A DNA stretch of 31,873 nucleotides from JBFMCU01 sp964428225 (GTDB lineage Bacteria > Planctomycetota > UBA1135 > GCA-002686595), in NCBI GenBank assembly GCA_964428225.1, contig CAYRXS010000046.1, forward strand, positions 1-31,873, in the 5' to 3' direction. The notes below the pieces were generated by a model. The model saw only the letters and a list, made by a program, of their open reading frames with translations, searched no databases and was not told the origin of the DNA. The number at the start of each line of letters is the position of its first letter. The stretch's first letter is position 1. Shown piece by piece: positions 1 through 7,023 of the stretch. A program made the position numbers and the translations under genes.

Positions 1-87
1 CGGCGCGCGCCCCGGGCTCCCATCGATGCCCGTTATGGGCCGCAACCGAGCCACCCTGCGCCCGGTCTGGGGGGGGGGACCCCAGTT

Positions 88-107
88 GGGGTGGGCGGGG
101 GCGGGGG
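88..107 (+). other. Predicted G-quadruplex motif upstream of thiG
   Basis: Four G-tracts (GGGG, GGG, GGGGG, GGGGG) are separated by single bases T, C and C, the tightest class of G-quadruplex pattern. The motif lies about 130 bp upstream of the thiG start on the coding strand. It would be in the RNA if transcription enters from upstream. Just before it, CTGGGG (67-72) can pair with CCCCAG (80-85). The fold and any role are inference. Confidence 0.5.
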
Positions 108-223
108 ACGGTCCATACGAATGGAGTACCCGAAAGACACGCCCCACCAAACACCCCCCGCCCGCCCCCCGCGAAGCGAACCACGACCCGCACGAACTGA
201 GCATCCATGCCCCCCCTTCCTGG

Positions 224-229
224 TACCAT
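224..229 (+). promoter_or_regulatory. Possible -10 box (TACCAT) of thiG
   Basis: TACCAT, preceded by G, ends 9 bp before the thiG ATG. The same G/C-TAnnnT pattern precedes several other genes here. No convincing -35 is visible. I looked for a TPP riboswitch (thi-box) in the leader and did not find its conserved segments. Confidence 0.35.
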
Positions 230-238
230 GCGCCCGCA

Positions 239-1105
239 ATGAAGAACGCACGAGAACCCCAAGACGCGCATCTGGCCGACGAGCCCCTCGTCCTCGGCGG
301 GCACCGCTTTCACTCCCGGCTCCTGGTGGGCACGGGCAAGTACGAAACCTTCGAGCAAATGGAGCGCGCGCTCGAGATCAGCGGGACCGAATGCGTGACC
401 GTCGCCCTGCGGCGCGTGAACCTCGATCCCGAAAAAGGGCCCTCGCTCCTCGACCACGTGGACCGCGAGCACTACACGATTCTCCCGAACACCGCGGGCT
501 GCTTCGATGCCGAGAGCGCGGTGCGCACGGCGCGGCTGTCGCGCGAGATCCTCGGGACAAAGCTGGTCAAGCTCGAGGTGCTCGGGGACACGAAGACGCT
601 GCTCCCCGATCCGGTGGGGACGCTCGAGGCCACGCGCGAGCTGGTCGACGACGGATTCGACGTGCTCGTCTACACCTCGGACGATCCCCGCCTCGCGGTG
701 CGACTCGAAGAGGCGGGCGCCACCGCGGTCATGCCCGCCGGCTCCCCGATCGGGTCCGGACAGGGCGTGCTCAATCCGAACAGCATCCGCATCATCCTCG
801 AGCTCGTCTCCGTTCCCGTGATCGTCGATGCCGGCGTGGGAACGGCGAGCGACGTCTGCATGGCGATGGAGCTCGGGATCGACGGGGTGCTCCTGAACAC
901 CGGGATCGCACACGCACGCGAGCCCCTGCGCATGGCCGCGGCGATGCGCGACGCCTGCCTCGCGGGTCGCCACGCCTGGCTCGCCGGGCGCATCGGACGC
1001 CGGCTGTACGCGAACGCGTCCTCGCCCACCGAGGGACTCATCACGCCGACGCCACCGACCACGCCTCCGAAGGAGGCCCCGGCAGGCTCGACCGCCAAGG
1101 CGTGA
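239..1105 (+). CDS. thiG: Thiazole synthase ThiG
   Basis: ThiG forms the thiazole phosphate half of thiamine from deoxyxylulose 5-phosphate, ThiS-thiocarboxylate sulfur and dehydroglycine or glycine imine, in the cytoplasm. The 288-residue protein has the usual ThiG length and blocks: LLVGTGKY near residue 28, the LVKLEVLGD strand whose Lys111 matches the Schiff-base lysine, the phosphate-binding GSPIGSGQG segment, and VDAGVGTASD followed by a GVLLNT-type end. The ATG at 239 was chosen because homology begins shortly after it; an in-frame ATG at 26 would add a low-complexity Pro/Arg/Gly segment unlike the family. The C-terminal 15 residues are Thr/Pro rich and variable. The TGA overlaps the GTG of the next gene by 4 bp, so the two are probably coupled. 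The partners ThiS, ThiF and ThiO/ThiH are not in this window; thiE lies about 28 kb away. Confidence 0.96.
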   Translation: MKNAREPQDAHLADEPLVLGGHRFHSRLLVGTGKYETFEQMERALEISGTECVTVALRRVNLDPEKGPSLLDHVDREHYTILPNTAGCFDAESAVRTARLSREILGTKLVKLEVLGDTKTLLPDPVGTLEATRELVDDGFDVLVYTSDDPRLAVRLEEAGATAVMPAGSPIGSGQGVLNPNSIRIILELVSVPVIVDAGVGTASDVCMAMELGIDGVLLNTGIAHAREPLRMAAAMRDACLAGRHAWLAGRIGRRLYANASSPTEGLITPTPPTTPPKEAPAGSTAKA

Positions 1106-1941
1106 GCACGGTCCAGGAGAGCGCGCAGGAGACGGCGAGCGCAGGGGGCTTCGAAGCCCTCGTCCTCGGAGGCTGCCTCCTGGCGACCGCCCTCGTCGCC
1201 ATTCCCCTCGCCCACGCCACCCTGCGGCTCCTGAAACCACCCGGCCGGCCGGTCACGCCACCCTGGACCCTCCTGCACGCCGGGGCCTTCACGGCCGCCG
1301 CCTTCGCCGTCCTCCTCGCGGGGAGGCTCCTCCTCCCCGACCCCGGGGTTCTCACCAGCCTGTACCTCTCCGAGGCCATCCTGGCCGCCCCCGCCCTCCT
1401 CGCCCTGCTGTTCGCCATCCGCCACGCCCCCGACGGGCTCGCGAGCATGGGGCTGCGGTCCTCGGGGAACCTGCGAGCGGTCGCGGCGGGAGCCCTGGCC
1501 TTCCTCGTCCTCTTCCCGGCCCTCCTGGGCTGGTACTTCACCTGGCCGGTGATCGCGGGATGGCTCGGCCAGGACATGCCCGCCCAGGGAGTCCTGACCG
1601 ACATCCAGGGGCTCGGCGGCGCGGCCCTCGTCCAGGCGGTGTTCGTGGCGGTCGTTCTGGGCCCCCTCCTTGAGGAGATGGTCTTCCGCGGCTTCCTGCA
1701 ACCGTTCCTCGTGAACCGGCTGGGCACGGCGGGCGGCCTCGCTACGACCGCTTTCGTCTTCGCCCTCCTGCACGGCGCGCACTTCGTGGCTCCACTCTTC
1801 GCCATCGGCCTGCTCCTGGGCGTGATCCAGCTCCGCACCGGTCGGCTCGCCGCGGCGTGGGCGGTGCACGGGCTGCACAACGGGATCACCCTGCTCCTGG
1901 CGCTGCGGCTCGACGACTGGATCGAACGCTTCTCCAGTTGA
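1102..1941 (+). CDS. CPBP (CAAX-type) intramembrane metalloprotease
   Basis: A 279-residue polytopic membrane protein of the CPBP / Abi family (Rce1-like glutamic intramembrane proteases). Visible motifs are EEMVFR at residues 191-196 (the EExxxR motif), FALLH ending at His224 (FxxxH), and HGLHN at 256-260, the third motif. About seven hydrophobic segments cover residues 18-40, 58-78, 88-107, 125-150, 175-192, 213-225 and 230-270. The GTG start overlaps the thiG stop (GTGA), and no better start is near, so translation is likely coupled to thiG. The substrate is unknown. Family members act in prenyl-protein processing, bacteriocin immunity or membrane proteolysis; nothing here selects one. Confidence 0.88.
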   Translation: MSTVQESAQETASAGGFEALVLGGCLLATALVAIPLAHATLRLLKPPGRPVTPPWTLLHAGAFTAAAFAVLLAGRLLLPDPGVLTSLYLSEAILAAPALLALLFAIRHAPDGLASMGLRSSGNLRAVAAGALAFLVLFPALLGWYFTWPVIAGWLGQDMPAQGVLTDIQGLGGAALVQAVFVAVVLGPLLEEMVFRGFLQPFLVNRLGTAGGLATTAFVFALLHGAHFVAPLFAIGLLLGVIQLRTGRLAAAWAVHGLHNGITLLLALRLDDWIERFSS

Positions 1942-1982
1942 GGGAGGACTTCTCCCCCGGGCGAAGGAAAAATGTTCGCCGG
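1942..1982 (+). terminator. Tandem hairpins after the CPBP protease gene
   Basis: GGGAG (1942-1946) pairs with CTCCC (1952-1956). A second arm, CCGGGCGAA from 1958, pairs with TTCGCCGG (1975-1982) with one bulged G. The pair begins immediately after the TGA. There is no T-run, so this would be a weak or Rho-aided terminator or an mRNA-stabilising end. It ends just before the next gene's leader. Confidence 0.35.
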
Positions 1983-1999
1983 AGGCACTGCTTCAAATC

Positions 2000-2506
2000 A
2001 TGACGAGCTTTCCGAGCAAGGGACTGATGCGCCCGATCGAAGGGGGCGCGTGGGCCGCGACCAATGCCGTGCTCACCGGCGAGCTGAGCCTGGGCGAAGA
2101 CACGGGGATCTGGTTCAGCTGCGTCCTGCGCGGTGACGATGCTCCCATCGTCATCGGACGGCGGACGAACGTCCAGGACCTGACGATGATCCACGCGGAC
2201 CCCGGCGTTCCCTATGTCATCGGAGACGAGGTGACGATCGGCCACCGCTGTGTTCTTCACGGCGCGAGCGTGGGCAGCCGCTCTTTGATCGGAATGGGGG
2301 CCGTGCTCCTCTCGGGATCCGTGGTGGGCGAGGAAGCCATCGTCGCCGCCGGCGCCGTCGTGCGCGAGGGATTCGAGGTGCCTCCCCACACCCTCGTCGC
2401 GGGCGTTCCCGCGCGAATCGTGCGCGAGGTCACCGAGGCCGAGAGGGAAGCGACTTCCGGGAGCGCCGAGGAGTACGTGCGCAAGATCCGTCTCTACGCC
2501 TCGTAG
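2000..2506 (+). CDS. Gamma-carbonic anhydrase-like hexapeptide protein
   Basis: A 168-residue left-handed beta-helix protein of the YrdA/CaiE/PaaY gamma-carbonic-anhydrase-like family, normally a cytoplasmic trimer with metal at the subunit interface. The three metal-ligand histidines fit well: His65 in MIHAD, then His82 and His87 in GHRCVLHG. Hexapeptide turns run from about residue 15 to 135, followed by the usual C-terminal helix with a VPARIVRE segment. Length matches the family. The specific activity (CO2 hydration or an acyl-linked role) cannot be told from sequence. GGAGG at 1981-1985 is rather far (14 nt) from the ATG. It is a single gene between two weak hairpin regions. Confidence 0.93.
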   Translation: MTSFPSKGLMRPIEGGAWAATNAVLTGELSLGEDTGIWFSCVLRGDDAPIVIGRRTNVQDLTMIHADPGVPYVIGDEVTIGHRCVLHGASVGSRSLIGMGAVLLSGSVVGEEAIVAAGAVVREGFEVPPHTLVAGVPARIVREVTEAEREATSGSAEEYVRKIRLYAS

Positions 2507-2511
2507 AGACG
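2489..2511 (+). terminator. Perfect hairpin spanning the stop codon
   Basis: CGTCTCTACG (2489-2498) and CGTAGAGACG (2502-2511) form a perfect 10-bp stem with a CCT loop. The stop codon TAG (2504-2506) lies in the 3' arm. There is no T-run, so it resembles a 3'-end stabilising or Rho-assisted structure rather than a classic intrinsic terminator. Confidence 0.45.
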
Positions 2512-2582
2512 CTCCTCCGGCACAGGAAAGAACTGCCACCGCCATTCCGACGAGCCGATTTCCCCCGGGCCGCGGGATGGGG

Positions 2583-2588
2583 TAGGGT
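2583..2588 (+). promoter_or_regulatory. TAGGGT -10-like box upstream of the FG-GAP gene
   Basis: GTAGGGT resembles the -10-like boxes near other starts in this window, but it lies about 180 bp before the assigned ATG. If real, it implies a long leader. The 262-bp gap 2507-2768 shows nothing else that I can name. Confidence 0.25.
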
Positions 2589-2768
2589 TTTCTACCTGGA
2601 GCGATTCCTGTCCAAATCACGACGGCCCACGGCAGGTGAGCCGTTCGGAAGACTCGCTTCGCGATGCGCGGGTCCACGTCCGGCGGCACGCCGTTCGGCG
2701 CAAACTCTCCCGCTCGTCTTCACAACTCCCGATCCTCGAGCCCGCGCGCCGATCGCGCGGCTACATCC

Positions 2769-5201
2769 ATGAAGCAGGCCAAACTCGGCGGAGTCGACTT
2801 TCTCGCGAAGACTCCCACCTCCCGCCGGACGTCCGGTGGGCCTTCCTCGGCATTCGCACCCGCGACCGCGCTCGCTCTCCTCGCGGCCCTGGGGACCATG
2901 GCGTGCGGTAAGGCCGGGGGTCATTCGATCAGCACCGGCCAGAATCCGCCGCCGGTGGAGGAGCTCGAAGTCGACTTCCTCTTGCGACGCGACCTCCACC
3001 TCGGCAGCGCCTACGTGGGAGACGTGGTCGCGGCGGACCTGAACGGCGACACGTGGCTCGACCTGATCGAGGCGAACTTCTACACGATGGAGGTCACGAT
3101 CGCCTTCGGCGACTGGCAGGGCATCTTCACGCCCACCTACCATCTCGAGACGCAGGGTCACGGATGGAAGGTGAACGTCGCCGACCTCGATGGAGACGGC
3201 ATGCTCGACATCGTCCTGGCCTGCGGCGACTACAACGTCGGGACGGGGATCTCGAGCATCATGGCCTTCCTCCAGGGCCCCAACGTCGGGGAATTCGGAC
3301 AGCGGGTGGCGTGCGAGAACCTCGAGGCGGATCCCAAGGACGTGGTGCCGGCTCCCCGGAGCCTCGCGGCCGGCGATCCCGCCCTCGACATCCTCTTCGT
3401 GCCGATGCGCGACGCGCAGAGGATCACGGTGCTCGAGCTCTCCCAGATCGAGGCCGGCGGCTGCGACGACTTCGACGAGATCGCCAGCCTCGATTCCTCG
3501 AGCCTCGGCAACGTCGGAGGTCCGTTCTCCGCGACGGTCGTCGACATCGCGAACGACGGTCACCTCGACCTCGTGGTCGGCGAATCGGAGGTCGAGGGGG
3601 GCAATCCCGATCGCGTGATCGCCTACCCCTACGACGGGCAGGCCTTCCTGGATCCGATGATGGTCTTCGAGCCCGCCTACCTCCCGATCGTGGAGAACGT
3701 CGGCGACGTCAACGGCGACGCCTTCGACGACGTGTCCGTGGCCCAGGGCGAGGCGGACGAGGTCCTCCTGCTCCTCGGGGACGGCTCCGGGATGGGCACG
3801 GGAGGCACGGAAGCCGTGTACTTCGAGGGCGTCACCTCCTCGGCGATCTTCGCCGACGTGAACGACGACGGGTACGCCGACGCCATCGGCACGGTCCTCA
3901 CCGACCACACGGTCTCGGTCCACCTGTCCAACGGCGAGCTGAGCTGGGACGAGCCGATGCGCTACAGCGTGGGGATGCTCCCCCGGGCCATCGCCCTGAT
4001 CCAGCGGGGCTCGAACGACCAGATCCCCGACCTGCTCTGCTCGAACGCCCAGGACCTCAGCATCCTGGAAGGACTGGGCCAGGGATTCTATCGGGGCGCT
4101 CTCGGCTTCCCAACCCTCGCCGACGGGCCGCGCACGGTGAAGACCGCCGACCTCGACAACGACGGCGATCTCGACGCGGTGTCGATCTCGGCCGAGCAGG
4201 ACGCGGCGTCGTTCCTCGAGGGCCATGGGGACGGCACGCTCGAGACGATGACCACGGTTCCCCTCGAGCCCACCACCGGCGAGACGCCCATCTACCTGGC
4301 GATCGCGGACATGGACGACGACGGACTCCGCGACGTTCTCGTGACGATCTACGAGCTCGACGAGCTGCGCCTGCTGCGCAACCCGGGCACGGTGGGCGAC
4401 TTCACCGAGCCCGATCCGGCGGACGTGACCGCCGTCGGCGACAAGCCCCTCGGCGTGGACGTGGCCGACTTCAACGAGGACGGCCTGCCCGACGTGGTGG
4501 TGGGATGCGGGGGCGACGAGTGCCTCCAGATCCTGCTCAACCAGGGCGGGGGAGAGCTCGTGGCCGGACCGCCGATCCACGTCGGGTTCGCGCCCTCCCT
4601 GATCCGGACCATGGACCTCGACAACGACGGTCACGTGGACGTGGCCGCGACGACGGGCGACGCGAGTGGTCCGATCGAGGACGCCGACCGGAACCTGGTG
4701 CTGTTCAGCGGCGACGGGGAAGGCAACCTGGTCGAGGCCCTGTCTGTTCCGATCGCCTCCGTCGCCACGTCGATGGACTTCGGCGATCTCGATGGCAACG
4801 GGCTGATCGACATGGTCGTCGCACCCACGGGGAACGAGTACGACTTCATCTTCGTGCTCATGAACTACGACAACTTCTTCTTCTCCGTCGAGGTCCTGCA
4901 GGTCGGCACGGACCCCGCGAGCGTGATCATCGCGGACGTCAACGACGACGAGAACCACTACCTCGACCTGCTCATCCCGACCGGATGGGGCGAGCTCCTC
5001 ATCGCCAAGGGAGACGGCACGGGCAGCTTCTCGGACATCGAGCCCCCGGTGCGGGGCACGCTTCCTCTGCTCCTCGACACCATGTCGGTGGACTTCGCGG
5101 ACATGAACACGGACAACCTGCCCGATCTCGTCATGGTCTCGCAGAACTCTCCGATGGTGTGGGTGGGGATCAACATCAGCAAGCGGAAGGTCACCGAGTA
5201 G
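2769..5201 (+). CDS. FG-GAP/VCBS repeat lipoprotein
   Basis: An 810-residue probable lipoprotein built almost wholly of FG-GAP/VCBS-type beta-propeller repeats with calcium-loop signatures. The N-terminus has a basic region, a hydrophobic stretch at about 30-43 and a lipobox-like TMAC with Cys46. I count about twelve D-x-[DN]-x-D-G-like loops, for example ADLNGD, ADLDGDG, GDVNGD, ADVNDDG, ADLDNDG, ADMDDDG, ADFNEDG, MDLDNDG and GDLDGNG. Such propellers occur in extracellular or outer-membrane-anchored adhesion or binding proteins. No catalytic or C-terminal sorting domain is visible. The start is uncertain: no Shine-Dalgarno is clear, an in-frame ATG at 2664 exists, and the pre-lipobox region is long for a signal peptide. 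The repetitive Asp codons produce a long open antisense frame that should be ignored. Confidence 0.85.
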   Translation: MKQAKLGGVDFLAKTPTSRRTSGGPSSAFAPATALALLAALGTMACGKAGGHSISTGQNPPPVEELEVDFLLRRDLHLGSAYVGDVVAADLNGDTWLDLIEANFYTMEVTIAFGDWQGIFTPTYHLETQGHGWKVNVADLDGDGMLDIVLACGDYNVGTGISSIMAFLQGPNVGEFGQRVACENLEADPKDVVPAPRSLAAGDPALDILFVPMRDAQRITVLELSQIEAGGCDDFDEIASLDSSSLGNVGGPFSATVVDIANDGHLDLVVGESEVEGGNPDRVIAYPYDGQAFLDPMMVFEPAYLPIVENVGDVNGDAFDDVSVAQGEADEVLLLLGDGSGMGTGGTEAVYFEGVTSSAIFADVNDDGYADAIGTVLTDHTVSVHLSNGELSWDEPMRYSVGMLPRAIALIQRGSNDQIPDLLCSNAQDLSILEGLGQGFYRGALGFPTLADGPRTVKTADLDNDGDLDAVSISAEQDAASFLEGHGDGTLETMTTVPLEPTTGETPIYLAIADMDDDGLRDVLVTIYELDELRLLRNPGTVGDFTEPDPADVTAVGDKPLGVDVADFNEDGLPDVVVGCGGDECLQILLNQGGGELVAGPPIHVGFAPSLIRTMDLDNDGHVDVAATTGDASGPIEDADRNLVLFSGDGEGNLVEALSVPIASVATSMDFGDLDGNGLIDMVVAPTGNEYDFIFVLMNYDNFFFSVEVLQVGTDPASVIIADVNDDENHYLDLLIPTGWGELLIAKGDGTGSFSDIEPPVRGTLPLLLDTMSVDFADMNTDNLPDLVMVSQNSPMVWVGINISKRKVTE

Positions 5202-5209
5202 GTACGCCT

Positions 5210-5238
5210 TTGCTCCCGCCGATCGCGCCGGGTAGGGT
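5210..5238 (+). promoter_or_regulatory. Promoter of the nucleotidyltransferase gene (TTGCTC-17-TAGGGT)
   Basis: TTGCTC (5210-5215) and TAGGGT (5233-5238) are 17 bp apart, the ideal spacing for a sigma-70-type promoter. The -10 box ends 6 bp before the GTG start, so the transcript should start at or very near the start codon, i.e. a leaderless mRNA. This is the best-supported of the leaderless cases in the window. Confidence 0.5.
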
Positions 5239-5244
5239 GCGTGG

Positions 5245-6201
5245 GTGACGCGAACACCCGCATCCGAGCCCGGCGCCTTCGTGGGGGTCATCCTCGCCGC
5301 CGGCGAGGGCCGGCGCTTCCAGCCCTTCGGGGAGTTCGCGCCGAAACCGCTGCTCCCGCTCCTGGACCGCTCGCTGCTCGTCTGGCAGATCGAACGCCTG
5401 CGCGAGCTCGGCATCTCGGAGGTGGTGATCGTGGTCGGCCGCCACGGTGCGCGCGTGCGGGACGCGGTGGGGAACGGGTCCTCGATGGGCGTGGGAGTCG
5501 AATACGTCGCGCAGGAGGAGGCGCTCGGCATCGCCCACGCGGTCGGGCGGCTCGAGGGAGTCGTGGACCATCCCTTCGTGGTGCTGCTCGGCGACGTTCA
5601 CTTCCTCTCCGAGGACTTCGGCGAGCTCCTGTCGCTCCACGCGCGGCCGGACGTGCGGGCGGTGCTCGCGGTCAAGGAGGAGAGCGACGAGGCGGCGCTA
5701 CGACGCAACTTCACGGTCGAGGCCGACGCCGGGGGACGGGTCCTGCGGGTCGAGGAGAAGCCCGCGCGGCCTCGCACGCGGACGAAAGGGTGCGGGCAGT
5801 ACGTGTTCGACGACTCGATCTTCGACGCGATCCGGCGCACCCCGCGCTCGGCCCTCCGCGACGAGTACGAGATCACCGACGCCATCCAGGTGCTGATCGA
5901 CGGAGGAGCTGGCGTCCGGGCGGCGCCCGTGATCCGCGACGACCTGAACCTCGCCACTCCCGCCGACCTCCTGGCCCTCAACCGGGGTGAGCTCGCCCGC
6001 CGCGGGATCTCCGACTACGTCGCCCCCGACGCGGCGATCGACCCGGAGGCGTGCGTCTCGGGCTCGATCGTGCTCGCGGGCGCGGTGGTCGAGGCGGGAG
6101 CGACGCTCGAGCGCTGCCTCGTCATGCCCGGAGAGCGCGTGGGGCCCGGGCCCCGCCGCGACGCGATCCTCGTCGAGGGGCAGTGCATCGACTGCCGCTG
6201 A
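5245..6201 (+). CDS. Sugar-phosphate nucleotidyltransferase
   Basis: A 318-residue cytoplasmic enzyme of the NTP_transferase family, which joins a sugar 1-phosphate and an NTP to give an NDP-sugar. The signature VILAAGEGRRFQPFG (residues 15-29) followed by APKPLLPL contains the nucleotide-binding loop and conserved lysine. LLGDVHF holds the metal-binding Asp, and the VEEKP segment matches the sugar-binding region of RmlA/GlmU-like enzymes. A short left-handed beta-helix-like tail (about residues 255-315) resembles multimerising or acyltransferase tails. The base (dTTP, UTP, GTP) cannot be assigned. GTG was chosen because the promoter box sits 6 bp upstream and the family motif starts about 14 residues in. 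The neighbour larE follows after 18 bp with its own box. Confidence 0.88.
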   Translation: MTRTPASEPGAFVGVILAAGEGRRFQPFGEFAPKPLLPLLDRSLLVWQIERLRELGISEVVIVVGRHGARVRDAVGNGSSMGVGVEYVAQEEALGIAHAVGRLEGVVDHPFVVLLGDVHFLSEDFGELLSLHARPDVRAVLAVKEESDEAALRRNFTVEADAGGRVLRVEEKPARPRTRTKGCGQYVFDDSIFDAIRRTPRSALRDEYEITDAIQVLIDGGAGVRAAPVIRDDLNLATPADLLALNRGELARRGISDYVAPDAAIDPEACVSGSIVLAGAVVEAGATLERCLVMPGERVGPGPRRDAILVEGQCIDCR

Positions 6202-6207
6202 CTGCGG

Positions 6208-6213
6208 TATCCT
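6208..6213 (+). promoter_or_regulatory. -10 box (TATCCT) of larE, leaderless geometry
   Basis: TATCCT preceded by G ends exactly 6 bp before the GTG at 6220, the same spacing as the nucleotidyltransferase and methylase genes. No good -35 is visible. It predicts a transcript that begins at the start codon. Confidence 0.4.
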
Positions 6214-6219
6214 CTCGGC

Positions 6220-7023
6220 GTGACGAACGACTCCCACTCCGCCCGCGTCGCCGAACTTCGCCGGGGGCTCGCCGCCCTCGACGGGGTGGCCGTCGCCTTC
6301 TCGGGAGGCGTCGACTCCTCCGTGCTCCTCCACGCCGCCCACGCCGCCCTCGGCGAGCGGGCGGTGGGGATCGTGGCGGACTCGCCCTCCCTGCCTCGTC
6401 GCGAGCTCGCCGAGGCCCGGGAGCTGGCCGCGAGGCTCGGAGCGCGGCTCGAGATGCTGCCCACCGAGGAGATGTCGAGCGAGGAGTACCGCGCGAACAC
6501 CGGCGATCGCTGCTACTTCTGCAAGCAGGAGTTGTTCGGGAAGATGGAGGAGTGGGCGCGGGCGCACGGGTTCCCGACCCTCGCCTTCGGAGAGATCGCG
6601 GACGACCTCGTCGACGACCGGCCGGGAGTCCGGGCGGCGAACGAGCTCGGGGTCGTGGCTCCCCTCCGGGACGCGGGCTTCACGAAGGACGACGTGCGCC
6701 GCTACGCCCGCGAGCACGACCTCCCCGTCGCCGACAAGCCCTCCTCCGCCTGCCTCGCCTCGCGCATTCCCGTCGGCACGCCGGTGACCGTCGAGGGGCT
6801 CGCCCGCGTGGAGGAGGCCGAGGAGATGGTGCGCGATCTGGGCTTCCGCGTGCTTCGCGTCCGCCACCACGGCCGCGTCGCCCGGCTGGAGGTCGGGCAG
6901 GACGAGGGGGAGCGCGCGGAGGCGATGCGCGTCGAGCTCTCCGCCGCCCTGCGCCGGTGCGGCTTCGAGGAGCTCGAGCTCGCCACCTACCGCTCGCCCG
7001 CGGAGCGGTTCGCGGGATCTTGA
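6220..7023 (+). CDS. larE: ATP-dependent sacrificial sulfur transferase LarE
   Basis: LarE adenylates and then thiolates the pyridine carboxylates made by LarB, using sulfur from a protein cysteine or an iron-sulfur cluster, on the way to the nickel-pincer nucleotide cofactor of lactate racemase-type enzymes. The 267-residue protein has the PP-loop SGGVDSS (28-34), a DRCYFCK block (Cys98, Cys101) and the PSSACLASRIP block whose Cys178 aligns with the sacrificial cysteine (Cys176) described in Lactiplantibacillus LarE. The set CxxC plus Cys178 could instead ligate a [4Fe-4S] cluster as proposed for some homologues; that is inference. No larA, larB or larC is in the window. The last 37 bp overlap the convergent M90 peptidase gene. 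Confidence 0.93.
   Translation: MTNDSHSARVAELRRGLAALDGVAVAFSGGVDSSVLLHAAHAALGERAVGIVADSPSLPRRELAEARELAARLGARLEMLPTEEMSSEEYRANTGDRCYFCKQELFGKMEEWARAHGFPTLAFGEIADDLVDDRPGVRAANELGVVAPLRDAGFTKDDVRRYAREHDLPVADKPSSACLASRIPVGTPVTVEGLARVEEAEEMVRDLGFRVLRVRHHGRVARLEVGQDEGERAEAMRVELSAALRRCGFEELELATYRSPAERFAGS

Noticed and set aside
26..238. N-terminal extension of ThiG to an ATG at 26
   Set aside because: The extra ~71 residues are low-complexity Pro/Arg/Gly over a G-run; ThiG homology starts after 239, and a -10-like box lies just before that ATG.
1..238. TPP riboswitch before thiG
   Set aside because: The conserved CUGAGA and following ACCC/GAACCUGAU-type segments are not present.
2592..5531. Very long open frame (about 979 residues) on the minus strand opposite the FG-GAP gene
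   Set aside because: It is an antisense shadow of the Asp/Gly-rich repeat gene in a GC-rich genome; the translation is His/Val/Arg biased and has no family motif, and the + strand product has clear repeats and a lipobox.
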